Source: Euperipatoides rowelli (lineage: Eukaryota; Onychophora; Udeonychophora; Euonychophora; Peripatopsidae). From it: a stretch of 10,442 nucleotides of DNA. The notes under the pieces are model-generated. The model saw only the letters and a list, made by a program, of their open reading frames with translations, searched no databases and had not been told where the DNA came from. The stretch's first letter is position 1, and each line of letters opens with the position of its first letter. Shown piece after piece: positions 1 to 8,246 of this stretch. The stretch is from NCBI GenBank assembly GCA_003024985.2, contig PXIH01S0004999.1; one strand, given 5' to 3'. Both the position numbers and the translations under genes were made by a program.

Positions 1-1051
1 ATGTACATGTTGGGAGGGTATCACAGTGCTATACATCATAAAAATTCAACATTTAAGCCTGTCCAACACTGTATCCTTTAGACAGATAAATAAATGTAAC
101 TGTTTCTTATTATTCATTGCAAGAACATGATTTATTTTAATTTCAATTTTTTTTTTTCATTATAATTTACATTTTTCTTTCTTTTTTCTTCTCCATGAAT
201 TATTTAAAATTGATTTTTTAGCTGAAATATTTTTAATAAAAATAAAAGTGGAATTCAGGTCAGAAGAGTTATATTTTAAATTAGATTTGTTTAATTTTTT
301 TAAACCTTTTTTTTTTATTAAATTATGGAAACCAACTGAATAAATAAAATTTAAACAAACATGCCATAAAATATTTAATTCCTCATTTATTTGTTCATTT
401 TATTTCAAAATAAGAAATCAAATTAGGCTATTCCTCAATTTTGAAACAACAAATATTTAGGGTTTTTTTTTCTTCTTTCTAGATTTTTAAATTGTTCTGT
501 CTAATTTGATTACTTCTAATCCATTCCCTCCACTATTTCTAAACAACATGATTTCCCATTTTCTTAATCCTTATTTAGCTTTACATCTAATACTGTTCCT
601 TTTAATTTGTTAATGCTTAGCTCAGTAGACAAAGAATTGATTTTGTTTCCACGACTTTCAGTACATTCAAATGTTAAATATTTTCCATACACTATGACTG
701 AAATTTACTGATTTGCAAATCAAGATAGAGAAAATGAATAAAAACTACAATCTGTTTTTTTTTTCCCTCCTGCTAAAATTATTTTATCAAGAATAATTTA
801 AAAACTAATTTTGTCTTCAGTTATGGTAATATTTTTTTGTCGAATAATAAAGGAAATAATAAAGGAACGATGGAATAAAAAGTCATAGTTGTGTTTTGGA
901 TTTGAAAGAATTTTAATTTTTAATTATTTCTGTTCATTGTTATTGTATTATTTTGTTGTTGTTGTTATTAACCACCGAAGCTTAATTTTAGTGGTATTCC
1001 GGGTCTATAAAACATTTGTGTATTGCAAAATTAGGTTTTTATAGTCTATCG
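1..1051. other. AT-rich non-coding stretch
   Basis: No gene is recognisable. The stretch contains many T and A runs (for example T11 at 147-157), a short (TTG)4 microsatellite at 953-964, and a perfect tandem duplication of the 12-mer AATAATAAAGGA at 843-854 and 855-866. It could be intergenic or intronic. Confidence 0.7.
843..866. repeat. Tandem duplication of a 12-mer
   Basis: AATAATAAAGGA occurs twice back to back with no mismatch. This is seen directly and is probably replication slippage. Confidence 0.8.
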
Positions 1052-1379
1052 CAGTGTTTCCCAATTAAATTTGTCCACGGAACCATTTTAAACTCGTTAA
1101 AAATTTTCTGAACTCCAATCTTATGTTTCGGCCACAATATAGCTCCACTAGCACTTGTTTAAGTTCTCGTGCACTGCCCCAGAATATCTTTTCTGTGCTG
1201 TTTTAGCTTCTGCAGTCAGGTACGCGCTGCTGTACTTACAATCCATCAATGTTTAAATAGTTTTTTATTCCTTTTTTTTTTAATATTCAAATGTTATTGT
1301 GATATAACTTTCTTGTGGAACCCTAATGTTCTCCTTATGGAACCCCAGGGTTTAATGGAACTTTCATTGGGAAACACTG
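1052..1379. mobile_element. hAT-like non-autonomous DNA transposon (MITE), 328 bp
   Basis: The left end reads CAGTGTTTCCCAAT (1052-1065). The right end is its perfect reverse complement ATTGGGAAACACTG (1366-1379), giving a 14-bp terminal inverted repeat. CAGTG...CACTG termini with TTTCCCAA are typical of hAT-superfamily elements. Subterminal GGAACC motifs recur at 1079-1084, 1317-1322 and 1339-1344, as in many hAT MITEs. No transposase is encoded. The GTG-initiated open frame running through it and past its right end (1169-1522) is best read as chance. A clean 8-bp target duplication is not visible: the flanks are GTCTATCG on the left and ACCAGTCT on the right. The copy may be old, or the flanks may have been altered. 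Confidence 0.75.
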
Positions 1380-2320
1380 ACCAGTCTAACGGACAACCAG
1401 ATATTAATTTGTTGAATAAAAAAAAATGTGTAAAATCGCATAAATATGCTTATGAAAGGAAAAAATACTTAAAAACACTTATTTATACTTCAGCACAAAG
1501 CTATCTGTGTAAATATGGATAGTTAAGATCATTCACATGGTTGCAGTCAGGCATGCACCATTAAAAGGCAGCCATCTATCATAGTTCGTAATTAGCGAAA
1601 AAAATCCAATATTTACGCAAACCTATCTATTGTTCTCCATCTTTTTTAGCCATTTAATCAATCATATATTAGGTTTTCTAAGTAGAGGGCAGCACACTGT
1701 TGTTTTTGTCACTATTGATTTAGTTTGAAAACATCGTTTTTGAAGATGAATTTTCGTAAAGTAGTAAATAAAGTAAAAATAAAATATTTTGCACAATAGC
1801 CTACTAGACGTTTATTGGAATTCAATTTGACACTTATAATAACTAAAAACCATAAAGTTGGAAATAAGAAGAGGAATATGGTCAGCTATTGTATAGCGAA
1901 ATTTAATTGATTATGAATTTATGACCAAATCCTGAAGAAACCTATGAACAAATTTACGTACTCATCTCCGTTAAAAGGACAGATCTAAACGGATCGGTGA
2001 CCTGTTCCATAAAAGTATAACTGATCCTTAACCCACTATTTTTCACTTGTGGTTAATTCATCTGTGTTTCAAAAGAGCATGCTCATGAATATGGCTAAAA
2101 TCCAGTGCTTACCGTCAAGCCCCAAAATATTCCAACTTTGCATAGTAACGTATAATGAAACTTTTAATGCAAATTAATCAGAGCTTATTTGTACAGTAGC
2201 TCACTGTTTGATATTTTCTCTTATTTCATTCTCTGAAAATATATGTAAATAAGAAAGATTAGAAACATCAAAGACAAAATTGACTGACCAGCCTGAGTAT
2301 GCACATTTTCCTCTTCTTCA
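1380..2320. other. Non-coding stretch, nothing recognisable
   Basis: No supported gene is seen. A small imperfect hairpin lies at 2028-2056, with TTAACC(C)AC against GTGGTTAA. Scattered moderately GC-richer patches, such as 1530-1580 and 1960-2020, show no family resemblance I can name. Confidence 0.6.
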
Positions 2321-2324
2321 TTAA

Positions 2325-2685
2325 CCCTTTCTGAATGATGCGTGTCAGTTTGCATACCTGTGCTTTGCACAGAATTTTCCGAGAGCTTTTACTAGGATGC
2401 AAAGCACCTCTAAGCAAACACAGTGCTCCTCTTCTAATATATTTTTTTCCTTTCATGGAAAATCAGCTCAGCAGTCCTAAGCTGATAAGAGCTGAGCCAA
2501 ATAATCCATTAGAAGATTGTAGCTTAGGATTTAGATTTTTCAAGTAGCCTAAGGCATTCAACACAGAAAGTTTTATGACTGCCACTGTTTTTCTCAATAA
2601 TTAGAAACTGCACTCCGTGTTGATGTTATGCAGAATTTTTTATGGGGATTTTTACCACAAGTCACTTAATGCATTTGTGGAAGGG
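2325..2685. mobile_element. TTAA-flanked MITE candidate, piggyBac-like, 361 bp
   Basis: The segment is bounded by TTAA on both sides (2321-2324 and 2686-2689). Its ends begin CCCTTTC on the left and, read inward from the right, CCCTTCC. Both are followed after a few bases by AATG, so the terminal inverted repeat is short and imperfect. TTAA target duplications with CCC-starting ends are characteristic of piggyBac-like elements. The interior contains several short self-complementary blocks: CTGTGCTTTGCACAG near 2360, its partner TGCAAAGCAC near 2400, and TCAGCTC/GAGCTGA at 2463-2469 and 2489-2495. Small open frames inside, on both strands, have no recognisable domains and are probably chance. 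TTAA is common in AT-rich DNA, so the pairing could be accidental. Confidence 0.5.
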
Positions 2686-2689
2686 TTAA

Positions 2690-3640
2690 ATTGAGAAAGT
2701 TTTAACCATTAAATTCTTTGAACATATTCTGTACAATAAAAGGATTAGGCCTTTAAAATATTTTTTCAAACTAAAATGTTTTATAATCATAAGAGTTCGA
2801 AAGACTATTAGTTATTTTTCTTAAATTTTAAACCTGTTTTCCTCTATTTTTTTTAACAATTTACAGTAATTATGTATTTTGTAGTTTAATCTTTGTATTT
2901 TGTAATTAAAGTATAAAATTATTTTTTTCATGGATGTAAAATTGAAAGTGTGTTGGAAGTTTCAAGTGACAAAGTTAATTCATTTCTTAATTTTTTTTCT
3001 TCTAAAAATATGTAAGCCTGCAAATTGCTTTAAATTTTTTTTACAGAAAACAAATTGTGCCACCAATTTATAGGATTATATTCATTTTTGTAGGCTACTT
3101 GTTTCAAAGATATTGAAGTATGAAAGTTAAATGGATGAAAAAAAAAAAATTTATTGGGTGATTGACTTTGAAAGCTGATGGCCAGATGAGAGGAATTGGT
3201 ACCATGGTCCAACTCACAATTGGACTTTTTCCAAGTATGAAAGGGTAAAATGTGCAGAAAAAAAAACAAAATTTAATTTGCAGAATGCCTTGATCTTAGA
3301 CAAGATGACGAGGTGACATAGGGATGTTCCTACCTATTCCTGTAGGCTGTACCGGTAATTTTTGCAAAGTATTGAAATGGTGCAAATTAGGTGCTACTGG
3401 ATTATTTATCAAATTTTTTCTGCAAAGCTAACTTCTAGACAGGGAATATCATATAAGATAACAAATTAGACTTTGAATGTATATCTACATCCTCTGGTTA
3501 GCCAATGCTCAATGAGAAAGTTTTTTATTCTTCCGTTCGTTTTGAAAATAAAATAATGTTTAGTAGGCTATATGACGATTGCTTAATTTCTAATACAGAC
3601 AACTATTTACTTTGAAAATGAGTATCATTATGTCTTTCAG
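2690..3640. other. AT-rich stretch with one possible micro-exon
   Basis: Mostly low complexity, with A12 at 3138-3149. TACCGGTA occurs at 3350-3357. A 29-nt segment at 3284-3312, between an AG after ATTTAATTTGC and a GTGACA, could be a very small exon with frame residues CLDLRQDDE, ending in phase 0. This is weak. The minus-strand open frame at 3030-3269 is dominated by F, K and N from homopolymer runs and is not supported. Confidence 0.5.
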
Positions 3641-3689
3641 GTGATCCATTGTCCAGAGGGTATTTTTCCTACCTTGCACAAAGTGCACG
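3641..3689 (+). CDS. Candidate 49-nt internal exon, protein unknown
   Basis: A pyrimidine-rich acceptor (TTATGTCTTTCAG, ending 3640) precedes a locally GC-richer 49-nt block, which is followed by a donor-like GTAAAATA (3690 onward). In phase 0 it reads VIHCPEGIFPTLHKVH plus one base. A second frame (DPLSRGYFSYLAQSA) is also open, so the sequence alone does not fix the frame. The phase-0 reading leaves one base, which joins the first two bases of the candidate exon at 6796 to make an alanine codon, so the two are phase-compatible. That agreement has a one-in-three chance of arising by accident. No domain is recognised. The call rests only on splice-site appearance and composition. Confidence 0.2.
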
Positions 3690-4118
3690 GTAAAATAATT
3701 AATCTAGTCTGTTCTGATGTTTTTAAATCATTTTAATTTTTTTCTGAATGAAAATTTTGAAAATCAATTCTGGAAGGGAAGGGTACACACTTAATTAATT
3801 ATCTTTATAGTAAAAAAGTAGGCAACTGTTTCTCTTTGATTGTTCACTTCCAATATTCAGCGAAGTCCATTCTCGTTCTATTTCATTGTTATAATAAACT
3901 TGGGGTAGTTATTTTTTTAAAAAACTAATAATGGTATAAAATATTTTGCTTTATTTATTGTTATTTTTAGGCTTTCAAATATAAATTTTAAAACACAATG
4001 TTAGTCTAATATAGATGTCTTATAATTTCAGTTTCTTCTATCTTTTTGGACATACGGTGCTGTAGTTAACATTTCATTATTTTTTTTCATTCTCCAGGGC
4101 CATTTTAACAAAAAAAAA

Positions 4119-4150
<32 letters not shown>

Positions 4151-4888
4151 ATTATTGTGTCATCAATTTTTAATAGCCTATTGATAATTTTCTATAGCCT
4201 TTATCAGATATCAGATACAATTTGATTATTGAAAAACTAGGCCAATAGTGCTTACATATTGTTAAAACATTTTAATTACAGTACTGTATAGCCTATTGAT
4301 TAATGAGAGTGTTGTATCCTTAACACATCCTAATTACCAGTATACTCTATTAAGATTAACAACTATTTAATGGTTCAACAAACATATAAATTATTAACAT
4401 CAATACTACAGCTAAAATGTATATTTACGCTAATATTCCTTAACTTCACCATTCTAAAGCTTCTACAGTTTTAGAACAGAACTAGCCTACCGGTACCTAT
4501 ATACAATAATCAACAAATTGCATATTTTGAGTGCCTAAAGCCTATTATTATTTTGAAAGCCACTTGGATAACTTCGTCCATAGAGTAGGCTACAAAAAGA
4601 CAATATTGATGGTACTTCTTCACATTTTGTTGTACGTTATATTTGATTCAAGCTATTCTACCTTTATGCAGTAATCACTATAATAAAAAGGGGCAATAAA
4701 ATAACCATTTGCACTAGCTTTCCACCTTTACACATTCATTATTTGTGAACCTTTTGGTTTCACCCAGGCTCCTATATCAACATGACACATAATACAAATA
4801 CCGTACTTTAAAATGATTTTTTTAAAGCCACTTATGAAAGTCAATTTTTAATTACTTGACATTAATTAATATATTACAGAGTGGAATA
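3690..4888. other. AT-rich non-coding stretch with repeats
   Basis: Contains an A9-T25 tract (4110-4143), a 13-bp direct repeat ATAGCCTATTGAT at 4173-4185 and 4288-4300, TACCGGTA at 4488-4495, and a small hairpin GTGAACC/GGTTTCAC near 4745-4763. No gene is seen. If the flanking exon candidates are real, this is intron. Confidence 0.6.
4110..4143. repeat. A9-T25 homopolymer junction
   Basis: Nine A residues run directly into twenty-five T residues. This is self-complementary over nine base pairs and is a likely slippage or assembly-error site. Confidence 0.9.
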
Positions 4889-5084
4889 GGGGAGAGTGGG
4901 GTAATAAGATACAGATGGGGTAATAAGAAACATAAAAAATTCACACTGCAGTTATTATTTTCCCTAGAACCCTAGTTTTTTTTACACCTATCTCATCTAC
5001 GGTTGTTTATAAAAAAAAAAAATTAAATTGCTACCTTGAAATTAAAAGAAGATATAAATTTGTTTCTTATTACCCCAGGCAACT

Positions 5085-5118
5085 GTATCCTATTACCCCG
5101 CTTGGGGTAATAAGAAAC
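5085..5118. repeat. Inverted-repeat junction inside the foldback element
   Basis: GTATCCTATTACCCC and GGGGTAATAAGAAAC face each other across a 4-nt spacer (GCTT), pairing over 15 positions with two mismatches. This is the junction between the first and second modules of the element and is expected to form a hairpin. Confidence 0.85.
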
Positions 5119-5610
5119 ACACCTGATATTCCATATGGCTGCTTGTTAAAAATTAAATGGTGTGATAGGAATCATCTAGTATATATTATAACCCCATTTT
5201 TTTTCAGATTTTTTTACCTATACACTTTTGTTTTACAGACTACTGAATATCAGGTCAAATAAGTTAAACATTGAAAGTTTTAGACACACGTTTATTACTT
5301 ACAAACTAATGAATAATACCATTACATATTTGTCTTATAACATAAAAAATTGTTGGAAATACTTGTTTTAGATAATTTGATTGAGAAAAACTTAGAAAAA
5401 TTTGAACAGTGTTTACACTTATTTCTGCAACCATTAAGCAGATTGCGTAAGATGTGATTGTGAATTAGTAGGAAAAAAGAAACTAGACTTATTTACAACA
5501 CCCAAGCCTAAGCCCTTTTTTAACATCATCTTGGCATTTTTTATACACTTTTACTTCAGTCTGAAATGAAATGAAGGTAAAAATTAATAAAAAATAAAAT
5601 AAAAAATTGG

Positions 5611-5656
5611 GTTTCTTATTACCCCACAGCTTTTGAAAAATGGGATAATAAGAAAC
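5611..5656. repeat. Second inverted-repeat junction inside the foldback element
   Basis: GTTTCTTATTACCCCA at 5611-5626 pairs with TGGGATAATAAGAAAC at 5641-5656 with one mismatch over 16 positions, across a 14-nt spacer. It marks the boundary between the second and third modules. Confidence 0.85.
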
Positions 5657-6010
5657 AGGGTCTTTAACCGAAAAATGTTAATAGCAGAAAACAAAACAAA
5701 AATACCATTTAAAAGCAAAAGTCCACAATTTTTTTTTAAAAAAAAATCAAAGGCATAGTCAGGATAAAAAAAACTATTTTGATAAAAACACTACTTTGGG
5801 TCGATAAAGTTTTTAGTAGGATAATTTTGTAACAACAATTTTTCAATAAAAAGGTCATTTATACCTATTACAAATTTTACAGCTTGTAGGGGATAAGTTT
5901 AGGTTTCTTATAGATTTTTTCCAGACTTTTAGACCTAGGCTATAAACAAAAATAAAAAATAAAAAAATGTATCTTATTACACCTGTTTCTTATTACCCAA
6001 TTCTCCCCTA

Positions 6011-6245
6011 GCCTTTGATATTGAATCAATTGCATTGCTGAGCAAAATTACTCTAATTGTACCTAATATCAAATTCTAAAATTAAAAAAAAAAAAAAAAA
6101 AAATATTTCATGACCTTAGCATGACATTGAGTTATTTGGTAATAATAACTCAATTTGTTTAAAAGTTATCACAAGGATTTTTTTTTTCAACCGCATGATT
6201 ATGATCAATTTAGGCTCATTTCATATACCGGTACTTTATACTGTA
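6011..6245. other. Non-coding spacer with A20 tract
   Basis: No gene is seen. A run of twenty A residues lies at 6084-6103 and TACCGGTA at 6226-6233. An open frame of about 50 codons crosses into the next segment but has no splice acceptor or recognisable motif. Confidence 0.6.
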
Positions 6246-6334
6246 CATGGTTAAGTCATGGTTCAGTCATGGACAGAACCATTCACATAGACATTTCAGC
6301 TCTGGATGAGGTCTGGATTGGCTGAGCCATGGTT
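6246..6334 (+). repeat. 11-bp tandem repeat feeding a 16-bp stem-loop
   Basis: Three copies of an 11-bp unit start at 6246 (CATGGTTAAGT), 6257 (CATGGTTCAGT) and 6268 (CATGGACAGAA). The segment 6254-6269 can pair with 6319-6334 over 16 continuous positions if G-U pairs are allowed (12 Watson-Crick, 4 wobble). All stem differences are C/T or A/G type, so pairing is better in RNA than in DNA. This may be a remnant of a foldback element or a structured transcript; the sequence does not decide. Confidence 0.5.
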
Positions 6335-6795
6335 GTGTCATATTAAATAAACAAACAAAGCTCAACCACTTTCAAAGCTCTGTGTTAATGTTCTGTCTTT
6401 TTCCTGTTTGGAGTACCATTTTACTTCTCATGAGATTTTTGATATTGGCATGTTATAGCTTTTCCTGTTTACTAGAGGTCGACAAAAATCCGGGAAATCA
6501 GTTTCAATTTCAGCTCTGTTTAGCGAGTCTGTTCGGTCTCTTAAATTAGCAAAAATAGAAAAACTTGTTAAGTATCGAAAAAAAGGTTTTTAATGATAAA
6601 GGTATTGAATTTTTACAACTTTTCAAAATGTCAATGTTTATTACAATACACTTTCAATAATGAAACCGTATTGCAATTTGTTTTTGTTCAGTTTAGGTCA
6701 TAGTTTAATACCACAAGGATTGGAAGTACATAGCTTAGTAGTTTCATATCGAAATAGCAATTCTTTCATTTTTTAACCTATTTATCAAATTCTAG
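6335..6795. other. Non-coding stretch before a candidate exon
   Basis: No gene is recognised. TAGAGGTCGACAAAAATCC at about 6474-6492 looks like the GC-richer end of a dispersed repeat, but no matching opposite end is present. The last 25 bases (TTTTTTAAC...TTCTAG) resemble a branch site and splice acceptor. Confidence 0.5.
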
Positions 6796-6998
6796 CAAAA
6801 GAAGTCACCCAGTGGCTACAAATAAGTTTTAAAAATGTATCTCAGGATATTTATGGAGTAATTGGAGCTTTGGATTTTGCTATACAGTTGGCAAGCAAAC
6901 TTCATAGTTCCTTGACCTTAAATTTTCAAAAATTCATCACCAGGACACGGAAAGTATACAGAGCTCAAAATACATCATTCGGAATTGCTTTAGGATGA
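6796..6998 (+). CDS. Candidate 3'-terminal exon, protein unknown
   Basis: A plausible acceptor (branch-like TTTTAAC at 6772-6778, AG at 6794-6795) precedes 67 codons ending in TGA at 6996-6998. The reading begins KEVTQWLQISFKNVSQDIYG, continues VIGALDFAIQLASKL, and ends RAQNTSFGIALG. It is compact and amphipathic, without the K/N/F/I runs typical of chance frames here. Its G+C is about 35%, above the surroundings. No catalytic motif or named domain is recognised. AATAAA occurs downstream at 7361-7366. An alternative donor (AAAGTATAC) at 6954 would make it an internal exon. Frames of this length are expected a few times by chance in this window, so support comes from splice signal, composition and phase match with 3641-3689. 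Confidence 0.3.
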
Positions 6999-7459
6999 GT
7001 GGTTGAGGATTATCAAACTTTATTAATATACTTTATTAATATACAGACATTTCTTCCCTTTTTATTATATACAGTATATTGCCTACATTATAAAATTAGT
7101 TATTAACGTGGTTGAGGCACGTCTTGATCATAAAAAATAATGTTTGAATGATCATGTTATCCGCATCTCGGTCAGGTTAATTTACCATAGGCCTACAGTT
7201 TGTTAACACACAACTATGTTACAGTATATAACGTGGGTAAAATTAAATTGGCACAATTCATAGTATCAGTTTATTATTTATTCAATAAGGCAGTAGGTGC
7301 TCTTTAATATATTATAATTTGTGTAAAAAATTTAATTTTTAAAAAGTTCATAATGTTTTAAATAAATAAAATTAATGAATTTATAACAAACTACTCTTAG
7401 GCAACTTAAACTTTAATTAATTTCCATTAGTCATTTATTAGTATTGAAATAGTGTTTGT
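6999..7459. other. AT-rich non-coding stretch
   Basis: No gene is seen. Holds a perfect 13-bp tandem duplication at 7018-7043, one ATAGGCCTAC (7187-7196), and overlapping AATAAA hexamers at 7361-7370. These could serve as a poly(A) signal for an upstream exon, but are common by chance. Confidence 0.55.
7018..7043. repeat. Tandem duplication of a 13-mer
   Basis: CTTTATTAATATA occurs twice with no spacer and no mismatch. Confidence 0.85.
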
Positions 7460-7654
7460 TTAGAAATAGCAGACCAGTGGAGCCAAATAGTCATAAGGGT
7501 AAGGAGATTCGGTTACAAAATAGCATGAAGAATTCACACGATTTTCATGAACTTGATTAGCTTTTAAATAATGAGCAAACATATTGTAAGTTTTAATATG
7601 ATTGAAAGAGTAAATTAAAGAACCAATTGACTTAACAATTGGCTTAATGTCATG
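7460..7654 (-). CDS. Unsupported but unusual minus-strand open frame, 64 codons
   Basis: It is open from just after a stop at 7655-7657 to TAA at 7460-7462. Its composition is unusually varied for this AT-rich DNA. The middle reads ANQVHENRVNSSCYFVTE and the C-terminus SPYPYDYLAPLVCYF, rich in Tyr, Pro and Phe. The only internal Met would give about 40 residues. No splice acceptor is evident on the minus strand just upstream, and no domain is recognised. It could be a terminal exon or chance; frames this long are expected several times here. Confidence 0.15.
   Translation of the reverse strand, partial: HDIKPIVKSIGSLIYSFNHIKTYNMFAHYLKANQVHENRVNSSCYFVTESPYPYDYLAPLVCYF
7623..7642. repeat. Perfect 7-bp inverted repeat
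   Basis: CCAATTG and CAATTGG are separated by ACTTAA. A small perfect palindrome with no terminator context; probably incidental. Confidence 0.7.
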
Positions 7655-8034
7655 TTATGACTTCATCTAATTTTTTTTTTTTTTTTTGAAATTTCATTGC
7701 ATTGTTCAATAAATATTTAAAAATAAATTTTATAAAATTTAATTTTTTTTTTCTTCAGTTGTTTTGCTTAAATTCAGATTTAATTAAAATTTTAATATAA
7801 AATAGAAATTTAATTTAATTTTGTTGATTTGCTGCTTGAAAAAGTTCACAACTATCAAAATTAAATTTGTTTAAATATTAAAAAAAAAAATCTTGAGTTT
7901 TATAAATATTCACTTAGATTGTAAACAATATTGTAAAAAATATGGATGTAAATGCATGTTTTTTTTTCAACATTTGCTGCTATAGTTTTACACTTTAATA
8001 TCCATTTTAAAAAAAAAAAATTCCTGTTATTCAC
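7655..8034. other. AT-rich low-complexity stretch
   Basis: Long T and A runs, including those near 7672-7687, 7743-7752 and 8009-8020. No gene or repeat family is recognised. Confidence 0.7.
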
Positions 8035-8246
8035 ATTAATTAATTAATTAAAAGAGTATTCTAGAGTAATTTTGAGAGACCAGGTTCCTTTTCTGAGTCA
8101 CTGTATTTGATTAAAAAGCCTTGGCAAGGTGATAGAAGCCAGGGTAAAAAACATTCCATAACCGGCTCAGCTGGGAAGCGAACGTGTGCTAATCCCAGAA
8201 TGTCTTCGGATTCAGTCAGTATCGCTACTGACTGGACCACAATGTC
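8035..8246 (-). mobile_element. tRNA-derived SINE-like element
   Basis: Read on the minus strand, TGGTCCAGTCAG (8239 to 8228) fits the RNA polymerase III A box (TRGYNNARYNGG) at 11 of 12 positions. GTTCGCTTC (8183 to 8175) fits the B box (GWTCRANNC) at 8 of 9. The 44-nt gap between them suits a tRNA with a long variable arm. The body continues for about 120 nt to a 3' tail of (TTAA)4 at 8035-8051, as expected for a SINE using a LINE partner with a short-repeat tail. Flanking target duplications are not evident. The tRNA cloverleaf is degenerate: acceptor and T stems do not pair well, so this is not a functional tRNA. Chance A/B box matches occur, but the tail and length support the call. Confidence 0.45.
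8213..8234 (-). ncRNA. Perfect 9-bp hairpin with GNRA-type loop
   Basis: CAGTCAGTA and TACTGACTG pair perfectly across four bases. On the minus strand the loop is GCGA, a GNRA tetraloop, and the stem overlaps the putative A box of the SINE-like element. A normal tRNA D arm has only 3-4 pairs. A second stem (CTGGGA/TCCCAG at 8171-8176 and 8193-8198) encloses the B box. This is structural evidence only; transcription is inferred. Confidence 0.5.

Larger units (their letters stand above)
4889..6008. mobile_element. Non-autonomous foldback DNA transposon, 1120 bp, modular
   Basis: The ends are imperfect inverted repeats of about 45 bp. The left starts GGGGAGAGTGGGGTAATAAG. The right, read inward, starts GGGGAGAATTGGGTAATAAG. 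Each end carries two copies of a 15-mer of the type GGGGTAATAAGAAAC (variant GATAC). The element is flanked by TA at 4887-4888 and 6009-6010, consistent with a TA target duplication or a TA-ended repeat. Five further copies lie inside: minus orientation at 5062-5076, 5085-5099 and 5611-5625; plus orientation at 5104-5118 and 5642-5656. The order makes three consecutive inverted modules (4889-5099, 5104-5625, 5642-6008). No transposase frame is present. The superfamily is not determined; a TA duplication is compatible with several, including Tc1/mariner. Confidence 0.8.

Noticed and set aside
1169-1522. 117-codon open frame on the + strand
   Set aside because: It begins with GTG, runs through the hAT-like element and across its right terminus, and has no recognisable domain.
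2268-2547. Opposing open frames of 62 and 70 codons
   Set aside because: They lie mostly within the TTAA-bounded element, overlap each other on opposite strands, and have chance length for this composition.
3030-3269. 79-codon minus-strand frame
   Set aside because: The sequence is dominated by Phe/Lys/Asn from T and A runs and has no domain or splice context.
4889-6008. CRISPR-like array, because a 15-mer recurs nine times
   Set aside because: The copies alternate in orientation, spacing ranges from a few to hundreds of bases, and the genome is eukaryotic; they are transposon inverted repeats.
6137-6150. TTGGTAATAATAAC as an additional copy of the foldback motif
   Set aside because: It lies outside the termini and matches only loosely; coincidence is likely in AT-rich DNA.
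6187-6326. Frame of about 47 codons ending ISALDEVWIG
   Set aside because: No acceptor is visible upstream. It crosses the tandem repeat/hairpin and a dispersed TACCGGTA motif, and its length is expected by chance.
6474-6492. TAGAGGTCGACAAAAATCC as a transposon terminus
   Set aside because: It resembles the GC-richer ends of dispersed repeats, but no inverted partner or target duplication is present in the window.
8035-8246. Functional tRNA gene on the minus strand
   Set aside because: A and B boxes are present, but the acceptor and T stems do not pair and the D region is a 9-bp hairpin; a SINE-like relic fits better.
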